64,000 nt of DNA from Bacteroidaceae bacterium (GTDB lineage Bacteria; Bacteroidota; Bacteroidia; Bacteroidales; Bacteroidaceae): NCBI GenBank assembly GCA_017534535.1, contig JAFXVZ010000037.1, forward strand, positions 62,001 to 126,000, read 5' to 3'. The stretch's first letter is position 1. Every line of letters starts with the position of its first letter. Both the position numbers and the translations under genes were made by a program. This document shows, one piece after another, positions 34,554 to 43,243 of the stretch. Below the pieces are notes generated by a model. That model had not been told where the DNA came from, did no database searches, and saw only the letters and a list, made by a program, of their open reading frames with translations.

Positions 34554-36173
34554 TCAATTATAGCCGTAGTTCTGCTTCATATTCTGGTTCAGCGTAAGCA
34601 CATCACCCGGGATGGGGAAGACCGTGGTAAAGCCATTGTCTTCATTCGGCATCTGAGGGCGACTGGAGTATGCTCTGGTGAACTGACCGAAGCGGATAAG
34701 GTCTTGGCGTCGCCAGCCTTCCCAAGCTAACTCCAGCTGCCTCTCTGCAAGGATGTTTTCTAGTGTAGCTTTGCGATAGCCCATACCAGATCGCGAACGC
34801 ACGGCATTCAGTTCCATATCTCCATTTTCACCGTTACGAACCTTTGCCTCACTTATCATAAGCAGCACGTCTGCATAGCGGAACAACACGATATCATTGT
34901 TCATTAGCTTGCCGTCTTTGGTGGAGGTGTAATCCACAGCATATTTCTTCATCCTGGCACCAGCTAATGCCTCATATTCATCACCAGACAAATCCAGTTT
35001 AACAGCTTCCGGGTGGTACTCTAGTACCTGTCCGTTCTGCATGATGATGGGGTTGCCATGGTCATCTGTTATTAAGTTCCAATAGTATGTTTGGTCGAAG
35101 CGGTTGTCTGTATCTTCAGTGTTATAACCAAATGTGGCCAGCGCCTCCAATGTGGCACTGGACCCATTCTCCCCACTCATGCCATACACGCCGGCGTGAC
35201 GGTAGTGGTAAGAACGGAAGAGGTTCTGCATCTGATTGGCATATTTGCTGGGGTCCATGGGGATAGTAAAGATGTTTTCCACAGAATTCTCGTTATGAAC
35301 GGCAAAACAGTCACTCATGATTGGCTCGAGTTCATAGCCCCAAGATGCAATATTATTGCAATAAGCCATACATGCTTCCCATGCATTCAACTGTATACCA
35401 TCCACGTCAATCAGGATGTCTTTCCCGGATGGTCTGCTGCCGTCTGTCCAATTCTCGTCGTTATAGATTTCAGCGTTCAGACAGATCTTCGCTAAGAGGA
35501 AGTCCACTACTGGACATGTCATGCGTCCATAATAGTTGTTCAGTTCGTTGCTTCGAACGATAGGCAATATGCTGTGTGCGTATTGCAACTCCTTCATTAC
35601 GAACTTATATACTTCTGGTCGCGAGCTTTGATTAACCTCACTCATAGGTGTGGATGAGGAGAGCACCAAAGGCACTCTTCCAAACATGTCCATCAGGTAA
35701 TAATAATACATAGCTCTCAAGGCACGTACTTCTGCTTTATATCCAGTTAGCTCATTAGGGCTAAGAAGCGAAGCATGGCCATCGAGAGTCTCCAAAGAAC
35801 GATTACAGAAGGCGATGACCTTATACAGATACTTCCATGTATCATTCAGTGCACCTGTTCCTGCATCCCAGTCGTGCAGGAAAATTTCCTGCCAGAAGCC
35901 ACCATCGTACCAGTCACCTCCTCGGGTGGGGATGATGGCCTCGTCTGTGGTGAAGGTGTTGAAGTCATATACCCCTCGGTAGGTACCTTGAAGGCCTTGG
36001 CTCTGGGTATTGCCACCTATGTGATTATAGAGTGTGGCTACGGTATTCAGATAAAGTGAGGTGGCATCTTGGTATGCTAACTCTTCCACTTTCTGGTCCT
36101 TGGGTTCTTCGTCGAGGAAGGAGTTGCATGACGCCATCGCTATCGCTGTTAATATGATGTAAATCTTTTTCAT
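34554..36173 (-). CDS. SusD/RagB-family outer-membrane nutrient-binding lipoprotein
   Basis: A 539-residue surface lipoprotein with signal MKKIYIILTAIAMASC and Cys16. ATG 36173 is chosen because it gives this canonical signal. SusD proteins form the lid of a SusC transporter and bind glycan or peptide. It shows SFLDEEPKDQ, TPR-like helices, LRAMYYYYLMDMFGRVPLV near 140, the C-terminal RYADVLLMISEAKVRNG with AVRSRSGM, and ILAERQLELAWEGWRRQDLIRFG. It lies 12 bases after the susC stop, so the pair is co-transcribed. The substrate is not evident; the nearest hydrolase is GH16, separated by an M13 peptidase gene. Confidence 0.92.
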   Translation of the reverse strand: MKKIYIILTAIAMASCNSFLDEEPKDQKVEELAYQDATSLYLNTVATLYNHIGGNTQSQGLQGTYRGVYDFNTFTTDEAIIPTRGGDWYDGGFWQEIFLHDWDAGTGALNDTWKYLYKVIAFCNRSLETLDGHASLLSPNELTGYKAEVRALRAMYYYYLMDMFGRVPLVLSSSTPMSEVNQSSRPEVYKFVMKELQYAHSILPIVRSNELNNYYGRMTCPVVDFLLAKICLNAEIYNDENWTDGSRPSGKDILIDVDGIQLNAWEACMAYCNNIASWGYELEPIMSDCFAVHNENSVENIFTIPMDPSKYANQMQNLFRSYHYRHAGVYGMSGENGSSATLEALATFGYNTEDTDNRFDQTYYWNLITDDHGNPIIMQNGQVLEYHPEAVKLDLSGDEYEALAGARMKKYAVDYTSTKDGKLMNNDIVLFRYADVLLMISEAKVRNGENGDMELNAVRSRSGMGYRKATLENILAERQLELAWEGWRRQDLIRFGQFTRAYSSRPQMPNEDNGFTTVFPIPGDVLTLNQNMKQNYGYN

Positions 36174-36185
36174 GTTGGTAATCAA

Positions 36186-38888
36186 TTATAATTGTATGCT
36201 TACCCCAAGTGAATATGAACGGTACACTGGGTAAGTGCGCTTATCATCTAATCCCAATGTGTTGCCTACCACATTGCTGTTGATCATAGGGGTAAGTCCG
36301 GAATAACCGGTGATGGTTGCCAGGTTGTTTACACATAATGACAATCGCAGGTTACGCACGAACTTTGCCTTGCCCAATGGTACATTCCATCCAATGGTTA
36401 GATAATCGAAGTTCAGGTAGTCCCCACGTTCCAGCCAGTAGTCGGTAACCGTTTGGTCGCCGATATGTTTCTTTGGTGCTTCTGGCATCACGTTGTAATA
36501 AGGCAACGAGTTTATGTTCATGTAAGTGAGGGCGGTGCCATTGAAAATCTTGTGGCCAAAGGCACCGTTCACTTGAAGGGATATGTCGAAATTCTTATAG
36601 CGGAAACTGAAGTTTGAGCCTATCAACACCTTTGGTGTAGCCTGTCCTGCAAAATAGCGGTCGGTTGCCACATCCTTTACCCCATCGCCGTTCAAGTCGG
36701 CTATCTCATAACGATAAGTACCGTCAGATTGAGGTACCAGTCCTGTGCAATGAGGAATAAAGAACACACCCAACGGTTGTCCTACGGCTTGATAGACAAT
36801 ATCATTATAGCCTCCGTGAAAACCTGCACCATTGATTGTGCCGATGGCTGCCATCGAAGGGGCTGTGAGGTATTCGTCGCCAAACTTACCACTCAGTGAC
36901 AGCAATTTGTTCTGCTGGAAGGCGATGTTCACATTTGCATTGAAATCGATGTCACGTTGTTGGATAAGTGAAGCCCCAATACCAATCTCCAAACCACTGT
37001 TTTTCATCGACCCGATGTTGGCAAGCAGCTTGTCGTAAGGGTAGGGAGGCACGGTTACATTATACATATATAACATGTCGGAGGTCTTGGAATGGTAGTA
37101 GTCGGCTGTTACCACCAGTCTGTTATTCCAGAACCCCAGGTCGAGACCCATGTTAAACGTATGCTTTACCTCCCACTTCAAATCTGGGTTGGCATTGCGG
37201 ATGATGCCTAAGGTCACCGTGGATGAACCGTTGACTGGTACCACACCATTAGGTTTTACCAATTCCAGGGAGTTGTAACTGTCAATAGCTCCCAGGTTAC
37301 CGCTTAAGCCATACCCCATACGCAACTTCAGGTTGTTTACAATAGGTTTGATGGATTGCATAAATGGCTCATCGCTGATAACCCATGCACTGGATACTGA
37401 GGGGAAGAAACCCCAGCGATGGTTACGACCCACCTTGCTCGAGGCATCGGCACGCATATTGAGGGTCAGTGAGTAACGCTCCAAGTAGTTGTAGTTCACG
37501 CGTCCCATGAAGGAAGTCATGCGTGGATCTTCATACATTGATGATGTGCCCTCCCACAATCGTTCCGCTCCTGCCTGTAGGTTGTGATAGCCATAATCGT
37601 TGGTAGAGAGGTTCGATGATGAAGTGTGAAACTCTTTGAGGGTGGTTTTCTGCACCTCACCCAATCCCAGCAGATCAATGTGATGCTTGCCGAAGTTGCG
37701 TTCGTAGCTCACCAGGAGGTTACCTAATAAATCTTCCATCTTGGTCTCACCTCTGTATATCTGTCCGTGGCTCCATACATATACGGGCATAAACTGCGAC
37801 CGATTTACCACATTATAGGAATAAGAGCCGAAAGCTGCAATCGAGAGGCCGTGCCCCAAATCGTATGAAGCCTTCAAATGGGTGTTGAAGTGGGCATTGT
37901 CGTCGTGGTCAAGGATGTCGAGCAATGACTGGGGATGGTTAATTTGAGAGGCATCGCCGTACTGACTCCAACTCCCATCAGCGTTACGTCCCGTCTTGAA
38001 GGTGGGGTTGAACGAGGCTGATGAATAAAATAGTTTCTGACTGTCAAAGATATATTTGTTCTTTTGGAATGAACCGAACATGCCCAGGTCAACTGTCAGG
38101 TGATTATCAAATCCCTTTTGAGTCACGTCAATCTTAGCCGTGAAATTTCTGTTGCCAATACGCTGAATCACCGTATTATGGTCTAAGAAGCCCAATGAAG
38201 TACGAAAAGATGATTGCTCAGTACCACCACCAAAAGCCACATGGTGTCGATGTACGGAGCCCGTGCGGGTGATGGTGTTAGGGAAATCCGTGTTGAATCC
38301 GTTATCCACGATGCTCATGCCCATGTTTTGCGTTACGTTTCTATACCTTGTGGCATCCAGCATCTGGATATTCTTGTAGATACTTTCAAAACCCACGTTG
38401 CCATCATAACTGATATGGAAGTTGCCTGCCTGTCCTTTTTTGGTGGCCACTTCAATCACACCTGATGCTCCTCGACTACCGTATTGTGCAGTTTCAGAAG
38501 CGTCTTTTAGTATTGTGAAACTCTCAATGTCACCAGGATAGATGTTGCTCAGGGTGGTCAGGTCGCTCTGTACCCCGTCAATGATGACTAATGGGTCGTT
38601 ACCACCTGTCAGTGAGGTGGTACCCCTTACACGTACTGAGCTCAACATAGCAGAAGTATTAGTACCTGTAGATATGCTCACACCAGCAGCTTGTCCGCTT
38701 AAAGCGTCCAGCGAGTTTGTAATAAGACCTTTGTTCATACGGTCTTCCCCCACTTTCTCCACACTACCGCTCATGGTCTTGAGATTGCCTTTGGCATAGC
38801 CCACACTCAAAGTGTCGGTGTGTTGTATCTGTGCAGAAACAGATGTCGCTATGCCTAATAGTAATAATGTATAAATAAATCTTTGCAT
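36186..38888 (-). CDS. SusC/RagA-family TonB-linked outer-membrane transporter (short N-terminus)
   Basis: A 900-residue TonB-dependent transporter with signal peptide FIYTLLLLGIATSVSAQ. The TonB-box-like DTLSVGYAKG is followed by the plug domain (DALSGQAAGVSISTGT, SVRVRGTTSL, PLVIIDGVQ, ESFTILKDASETAQYGSRGASGVIEV). A 22-strand barrel follows, ending in a YPVYRSYSLGVSIQL-type strand. The N-terminal carboxypeptidase-regulatory-like domain found in most SusC proteins is absent. The start codon lies in a perfect 10-bp inverted repeat that could hide it in the mRNA. It is first in the operon with susD. Confidence 0.92.
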   Translation of the reverse strand: MQRFIYTLLLLGIATSVSAQIQHTDTLSVGYAKGNLKTMSGSVEKVGEDRMNKGLITNSLDALSGQAAGVSISTGTNTSAMLSSVRVRGTTSLTGGNDPLVIIDGVQSDLTTLSNIYPGDIESFTILKDASETAQYGSRGASGVIEVATKKGQAGNFHISYDGNVGFESIYKNIQMLDATRYRNVTQNMGMSIVDNGFNTDFPNTITRTGSVHRHHVAFGGGTEQSSFRTSLGFLDHNTVIQRIGNRNFTAKIDVTQKGFDNHLTVDLGMFGSFQKNKYIFDSQKLFYSSASFNPTFKTGRNADGSWSQYGDASQINHPQSLLDILDHDDNAHFNTHLKASYDLGHGLSIAAFGSYSYNVVNRSQFMPVYVWSHGQIYRGETKMEDLLGNLLVSYERNFGKHHIDLLGLGEVQKTTLKEFHTSSSNLSTNDYGYHNLQAGAERLWEGTSSMYEDPRMTSFMGRVNYNYLERYSLTLNMRADASSKVGRNHRWGFFPSVSSAWVISDEPFMQSIKPIVNNLKLRMGYGLSGNLGAIDSYNSLELVKPNGVVPVNGSSTVTLGIIRNANPDLKWEVKHTFNMGLDLGFWNNRLVVTADYYHSKTSDMLYMYNVTVPPYPYDKLLANIGSMKNSGLEIGIGASLIQQRDIDFNANVNIAFQQNKLLSLSGKFGDEYLTAPSMAAIGTINGAGFHGGYNDIVYQAVGQPLGVFFIPHCTGLVPQSDGTYRYEIADLNGDGVKDVATDRYFAGQATPKVLIGSNFSFRYKNFDISLQVNGAFGHKIFNGTALTYMNINSLPYYNVMPEAPKKHIGDQTVTDYWLERGDYLNFDYLTIGWNVPLGKAKFVRNLRLSLCVNNLATITGYSGLTPMINSNVVGNTLGLDDKRTYPVYRSYSLGVSIQL

Positions 38889-38915
38889 AGTTAATTCTTT
38901 AGCTATGCAAAGTTA
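38881..38915 (-). promoter_or_regulatory. susC promoter with a start-codon-spanning inverted repeat
   Basis: CTTTGCATAG (38881-38890) and CTATGCAAAG (38903-38912) are a perfect inverted repeat. On the minus strand the distal arm overlaps the -7 element TAACTTTG (38908-38915) and the proximal arm contains the ATG (38886-38888). It may be an operator or an mRNA hairpin that controls translation. Confidence 0.6.
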
Positions 38916-39034
38916 CGGAAAATCGAGGGCAGAACAAAATAAGCTTGCTTATTTTTTTGCCGAGATGGAGTAACTTATCCAAAGGTATTTAAATTCGAGG
39001 GAAAAGCAAAGAAGGTCAAAAAAACTTATTCAAT

Positions 39035-39064
39035 AATAAAGGCTGCAAAAATGCAGCCTTTATT
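39035..39064 (-). terminator. Terminator of the M13 peptidase gene
   Basis: Perfect 13-bp stem AATAAAGGCTGCA / TGCAGCCTTTATT with an A4 loop. It lies beyond a REP-like element that abuts the stop codon of the gene. Confidence 0.75.
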
Positions 39065-39073
39065 ATATCATTT

Positions 39074-39139
39074 GTCACTTTTTGGAACAGCGAGAGCAAA
39101 GCCAATGCCGAGTCGTGACAAAATTGGAGCGAAGCTCAA
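39074..39139. repeat. REP-like element, copy 1 (internal stem deleted)
   Basis: It begins TCACTTTTTGGAACAGCGAG and ends with GGAGCGAAGCTCAA. It matches copies at 50852-50938 and 52174-52283 but lacks their internal stem-loop. It touches the stop codon of the M13 gene. Confidence 0.75.
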
Positions 39140-41170
39140 TTACCAAACGTCGGCACGCTTCTCCTTTGGAATAAACATAGGATCAGCTTCGGTGATGTTA
39201 AATGCCTCATACCAAGCATCAATCTGAGGCAGAGCACCGTTCACACGCCAACGACCCAGAGAGTGAGAGTCGGTCTTGGTGCGACGCAGGATTTCCTGAT
39301 CGGTAATATTGTTAGCCCAAACACCTGCAAAGGCCAGGAAGAAACGCTGGTCGGCAGTAAAGCCATCCTTGTCAGGCAGTGGGTTGTCCTTGGTTGCATT
39401 CTTGTAAGCAGTGTAAGCAATCTTCAGACCACCATGATCGCCGATGTTTTCACCCAGTGTGAGGGCGCCATTACCATAAACACCAGGAGCTACCTCGATG
39501 CCAGAGAAGAAATCTACCAAAACTTGTGCACGTTTCTTGAAGTTCTCATTATCTTGCTCGTCCCACCAGCCAGACATATTGCCGTCCTTGTCGAACTGAC
39601 GACCAGAGTCATCAAAGCCGTGACTCATCTCATGACCGATTACCACGCCAATACCTCCATAGTTGAAAGCATCGTCAGCATTCATGTCGAAGAAAGGAGG
39701 CTGCAGAATACCAGCTGGGAAGCAAATCTCGTTAGTAGTTGAACTATAGTAAGCATTTACAGTCTGCGGAGTCATGTGCCACTCTGTTGGGTCAACAGGC
39801 TTGCCAAACTTGTCGATTTGCTCCTGGTATCTCCAAAGGCGAGCTACCTTGCTGTTCTCATAATATGACAGTTGTGGGTCAACGGTCAGGGCTGAATAGT
39901 CCTTCCATTCATCAGGATAACCAATCTTCACACGGAAGGAAGCCAGCTTAGCCAATGCTTTTTCCTTGGTAGCATCGCTCATCCAGGTAAGGGCCTTGAT
40001 GCGCTCAGCCAGAGCATCCTGCTCGCTCTTCACCAGCTGCTGCATACGAGCCTTTGCCTCGGGTGGGAAGAATTTCTCTACATAGAGCTGACCCAGTACC
40101 TCGCCCAGAGAACCCTCGGTAGCACGCAAAGCACGCTTCCAACGAGGCTCCTGCTGCTGAACACCAGCCATCACGCGACTGTTGAAGTCGAAACTCTCAG
40201 TAACGAAAGCATCGCTCAGTGTGTTGGCAGCCGATGAAATCTGTTTCCACTGCAAGTAAAGGATCTGCTTGTCAACTGGCAGTTTGTCAATCAACTTCAT
40301 GGCAGCTGTAATAGCCTCTGGCTGACCAACAATCATTTCTTTTACCTCACCCTTGATGCCCATGATGTCGAATATCTTCTGGAAAGGAATAGAAGGATAC
40401 ATCTTCTTCACCTCGTCGATGGTCATCTTGTTATAGTTAGCTTCTGGATCACGCATCTTCACGCGGTCACGGAAGTTGTTTGCCAACTCATTCTCCACAT
40501 CCATCACAACGTCGCGAGCCTTTTGTGCTTCTTTCTCGCTGAAACCAGCCAACTTAAACATGTTCACGATGTGCTGCTTGAAAGCCTCACGGATGCGAAC
40601 AGTATTAGCATCGTTTTCTTTGTAATAGTCAACCTGACCCAAAGAAAGGCTACCCTGACGCAGGCTCATGATGTGAGCCTTAGAATTTTTGGCATCGGTG
40701 CCTACACCTAATCCATAATAAGCGCTTACACCACGCTTGTTCAGCTTAGCCAACAGCTCATAAACATCTTTCTTGTTTTTCAGGGCAGCAATCTCAGCCA
40801 TATCGGCCTTGATAGGATTAGCACCCTCGGCGTTCAGACGAGCGCTATCCATTACCAATGTGAACATATCACCTACCTTCTGCTCGTTGGTGCCATTCGC
40901 ATGCTGCGTCTTTGCCAAATCCTGCACCATAGTACTCAATGCCTCAGATGCACGCTCTGACAGCATATCGAACGTAGCGAAGCGAGCCTTGTCACCAGGA
41001 AGTGGATGCAATTTCTGCCAACCGCCATTCACGAACTGATAGAAATCTGTACCAGGCTTCTGAGTCTGGTCCATGTACTCCAGATGAAGACCTGATGTCT
41101 GTTGTGGAGCCTGATTGCAGGCTACCAATGCCAAACCTGCAAACATTGTTAAAAGATACTTTGCTTTCAT
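39140..41170 (-). CDS. M13-family zinc metallopeptidase (PepO-like), lipoprotein
   Basis: A 676-residue neprilysin-type endopeptidase with lipoprotein signal YLLTMFAGLALVAC (Cys18). The N-terminal M13 domain starts with PGTDFYQFVNGGWQKLHPLPGD. The catalytic domain has VNAYYSSTTNEICFPAGILQPPFF, the zinc motif HEMSHGFD, the third ligand in GENIGDHGG and DSHSLGRWRVNGALPQID, and ends RADVW. M13 enzymes cleave oligopeptides of up to about 40 residues. A TAATTTTG element at 41232-41239 is its likely promoter. A CGCC/GGCG hairpin lies in the leader. Confidence 0.93.
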   Translation of the reverse strand: MKAKYLLTMFAGLALVACNQAPQQTSGLHLEYMDQTQKPGTDFYQFVNGGWQKLHPLPGDKARFATFDMLSERASEALSTMVQDLAKTQHANGTNEQKVGDMFTLVMDSARLNAEGANPIKADMAEIAALKNKKDVYELLAKLNKRGVSAYYGLGVGTDAKNSKAHIMSLRQGSLSLGQVDYYKENDANTVRIREAFKQHIVNMFKLAGFSEKEAQKARDVVMDVENELANNFRDRVKMRDPEANYNKMTIDEVKKMYPSIPFQKIFDIMGIKGEVKEMIVGQPEAITAAMKLIDKLPVDKQILYLQWKQISSAANTLSDAFVTESFDFNSRVMAGVQQQEPRWKRALRATEGSLGEVLGQLYVEKFFPPEAKARMQQLVKSEQDALAERIKALTWMSDATKEKALAKLASFRVKIGYPDEWKDYSALTVDPQLSYYENSKVARLWRYQEQIDKFGKPVDPTEWHMTPQTVNAYYSSTTNEICFPAGILQPPFFDMNADDAFNYGGIGVVIGHEMSHGFDDSGRQFDKDGNMSGWWDEQDNENFKKRAQVLVDFFSGIEVAPGVYGNGALTLGENIGDHGGLKIAYTAYKNATKDNPLPDKDGFTADQRFFLAFAGVWANNITDQEILRRTKTDSHSLGRWRVNGALPQIDAWYEAFNITEADPMFIPKEKRADVW

Positions 41171-41231
41171 TAAAATAACATTTTAAGTTTTTAAAAGCGC
41201 CTATCGGCGATAATTATTCATAATTTAGGTG

Positions 41232-41239
41232 CAAAATTA
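41232..41239 (-). promoter_or_regulatory. -7 promoter element of the M13 peptidase gene
   Basis: TAATTTTG on the minus strand matches TAnnTTTG, about 55 bases before the ATG. Confidence 0.5.
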
Positions 41240-41306
41240 TTCAATATTTTAATAAGTTGGTTAAAATTGAGATTAATTTTGTATAATTTCCACACAAAGC
41301 GTGCTT

Positions 41307-42122
41307 TTATTTCTGGAAAACTCTGATATAGTCCACTTTCATGGTTATAGGCAGTGCACTTTCGTCAACACCTTCCATACCACCCCAGTCGCCACCCCAA
41401 GCCAGGTTCAGGATAGGATAGAAGGCATAGTGGAATGGCCACTCGTCCTGACTCTCACCCATCTCAGCCTTGGTAGCAGCCAACTGCACCTTTCCATCCA
41501 CAAAGGTAGTGATACTCTCTGGGGTCCACTCGCAAGCATAAACGTGCCAGCCCTCTTCTGCCTTGTCAATGTCTAAGTGGTGCGTCTTCTGCGTACCTTT
41601 TACATGATTGTAAGCACCTGTGTGCAAAGATGATGATACATCATTAGGCACAACGCCCACCTCTTCCATAATATCTATCTCACCACATTTAGGCCAACGA
41701 TATTCGCTCTTAACTGGCATCATCCAAAAAGCTGGCCACGTGCCTTTTCCCTTAGGCAACATGATGCGAGCCTCGAAGTAGCCATACTCCCATCCAGTAT
41801 TTCTGTGGGCATAAACACGGCCTGAGTAGATTTTTCCATCAGATCCCTTGAAGCAATGAATCAGCAGATTTCCATCCTTAATTTCCGTCACTCGTTTGCC
41901 GTCTGCTTCGCCGTCACGATAGTTTTGCAGCTCGTTGTTCACCCAGTGGTCATCCTTTACCTCATGCGTCCATTCGTCACTCAAGGTTGCACCCTCATTA
42001 AATTCATCATGCCACACTAACTTATATCCTTCTGGTGCCACAATGTCTTCTTCACTCACTTGTTTGCTTCCACAAGCTGCCATAAGCAATCCTGCCAAGC
42101 CCAAAAACAAAACCTTCTTCAT
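41307..42122 (-). CDS. GH16-family glycoside hydrolase, lipoprotein (likely beta-glucanase/laminarinase)
   Basis: A 271-residue lipoprotein (VLFLGLAGLLMAAC, Cys16) with a jelly-roll GH16 catalytic domain. It shows LVWHDEFNEG, NNELQNYRDG, the GYFEARIMLPKGKGTWPAFWMM segment, catalytic GEIDIMEEVG (Glu-x-Asp-x-x-Glu) and HVYACEWTPESITTFVDG. The EIDIMEE form with the beta-bulge Met is typical of beta-1,3-glucanases and lichenases. ATG 42122 gives the proper signal peptide. Heptamers lie between it and the DUF362 gene upstream, which may share its transcript. Confidence 0.9.
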   Translation of the reverse strand: MKKVLFLGLAGLLMAACGSKQVSEEDIVAPEGYKLVWHDEFNEGATLSDEWTHEVKDDHWVNNELQNYRDGEADGKRVTEIKDGNLLIHCFKGSDGKIYSGRVYAHRNTGWEYGYFEARIMLPKGKGTWPAFWMMPVKSEYRWPKCGEIDIMEEVGVVPNDVSSSLHTGAYNHVKGTQKTHHLDIDKAEEGWHVYACEWTPESITTFVDGKVQLAATKAEMGESQDEWPFHYAFYPILNLAWGGDWGGMEGVDESALPITMKVDYIRVFQK

Positions 42123-42123
42123 A

Positions 42124-42155
42124 ATTATCAATGGTCAATTATCAATCGTCAATAA
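42124..42155. repeat. Family A heptamer repeat between the DUF362 and GH16 genes
   Basis: Four GTCAATN/ATCAATN units. On the minus strand they read ATTGAC/ATTGAT, and the DUF362 stop lies in the array. Confidence 0.7.
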
Positions 42156-43147
42156 GTAAACGGTTTCAGTCCTTGCACAGCCTCTTTCACCGTCATCCTT
42201 CTGCCTCCATTGTCAAGGTCAATCAGCACATATTTATTATTACCCATACCCAGTTCCTTCATATAAGAAAGCTGACGCAATCCGTGACGGGAAACAATAC
42301 GTTCCACCAGTGCATTATGCTCCTCCTCCTTCATGGCAAACACAATGTCGATGCAAGCCTGGTCTATGGCCAAAATGTCCGTAGAAGACAAAATTCCCAC
42401 GTTAGGTGTCACCACAGGCTCAGCTGCCAAACCCTCACAATCACAAGAAACCGACATATTCCTCATTACATTCACATACGTCACGTTCTTACCGAAGAAA
42501 TCGATGGTAGCTTTCGTGGATTCACTGATGCGTTCCATCAACTCTTCCATCACGATATCCCACTGGTCGGGTTGTCCAGGAGTTGTGTGAATCCACGCCT
42601 TACCGATGCGACCATCTGCACATCCGATTCCGATGTTCTTGTTGCTGCCACCGAAACCACCAGCTACATGACCTTTGAAGTGTGTTAGAGCCACCATAGA
42701 GTCATAGTTGGTCATATTCACGCCCACTGACATGTTCTTGAACCACTTGCCACCCTTTACAGGCAACAGGGCAGTGCCTTCCTCATCCATGATGTCCACA
42801 TAAGCAAAATTCCATCCGTTAACCTCCAAGGTCTCGCGATGCTTCTCTGTGGTGTAGCGGTCACCTTCGTAATACGTGTTTGTCTCGATGATGTGAGCCT
42901 TAGGCAAATCCTTCTTCATCAACGCCTTCACCCATTCTCGAGGAATGATATTCGGACCGTTCTGCTCGCCAGTATGCAACTTCACACCCACCTTTCCCTG
43001 AATGTTTCCATTCACCTGCTCGTAAGCCTTAATCAGACCCTCGGCAGAAAGATCGCGGGTGAAATACACGATGGACTCATTGCCCATCCTTTCTTCGTAT
43101 GGCACATAAATGTCGCCATTAATTCCTGGTTTTACGTCATTACTCAT
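42149..43147 (-). CDS. DUF362-domain protein
   Basis: A 332-residue protein of the DUF362 family. It shows VGVKLHTGEQNGPNIIPREWVKAL, KAHIIETNTYYEGDRYTTEKH, VGVNMTNYDSMVALTHFKGHVAGGFGGSNKNIGIGC and CEGLAAEPVVTPNVGILSSTDILAIDQACID. The family often accompanies ferredoxin domains; here no ferredoxin CxxCxxC cluster is present, only a few scattered Cys. Function is unknown. The C-terminus (LKPFTY) and stop merge with a heptamer array. ATG 43147 is preferred to a TTG two codons upstream. Confidence 0.85.
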   Translation of the reverse strand: MSNDVKPGINGDIYVPYEERMGNESIVYFTRDLSAEGLIKAYEQVNGNIQGKVGVKLHTGEQNGPNIIPREWVKALMKKDLPKAHIIETNTYYEGDRYTTEKHRETLEVNGWNFAYVDIMDEEGTALLPVKGGKWFKNMSVGVNMTNYDSMVALTHFKGHVAGGFGGSNKNIGIGCADGRIGKAWIHTTPGQPDQWDIVMEELMERISESTKATIDFFGKNVTYVNVMRNMSVSCDCEGLAAEPVVTPNVGILSSTDILAIDQACIDIVFAMKEEEHNALVERIVSRHGLRQLSYMKELGMGNNKYVLIDLDNGGRRMTVKEAVQGLKPFTY

Positions 43148-43215
43148 AGTCAAAAACTTTTAATCTTTTACATATATTTCGTGGTAAAGATACGGATTAT
43201 TTTTGATAAAACCAT

Positions 43216-43223
43216 TATCTTTG
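43216..43223 (+). promoter_or_regulatory. -7 promoter element of the CobW-family gene
   Basis: TATCTTTG fits the consensus, 20 bases before the ATG. Confidence 0.6.
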
Positions 43224-43243
43224 CATACTAAAACTTGTAAAAC

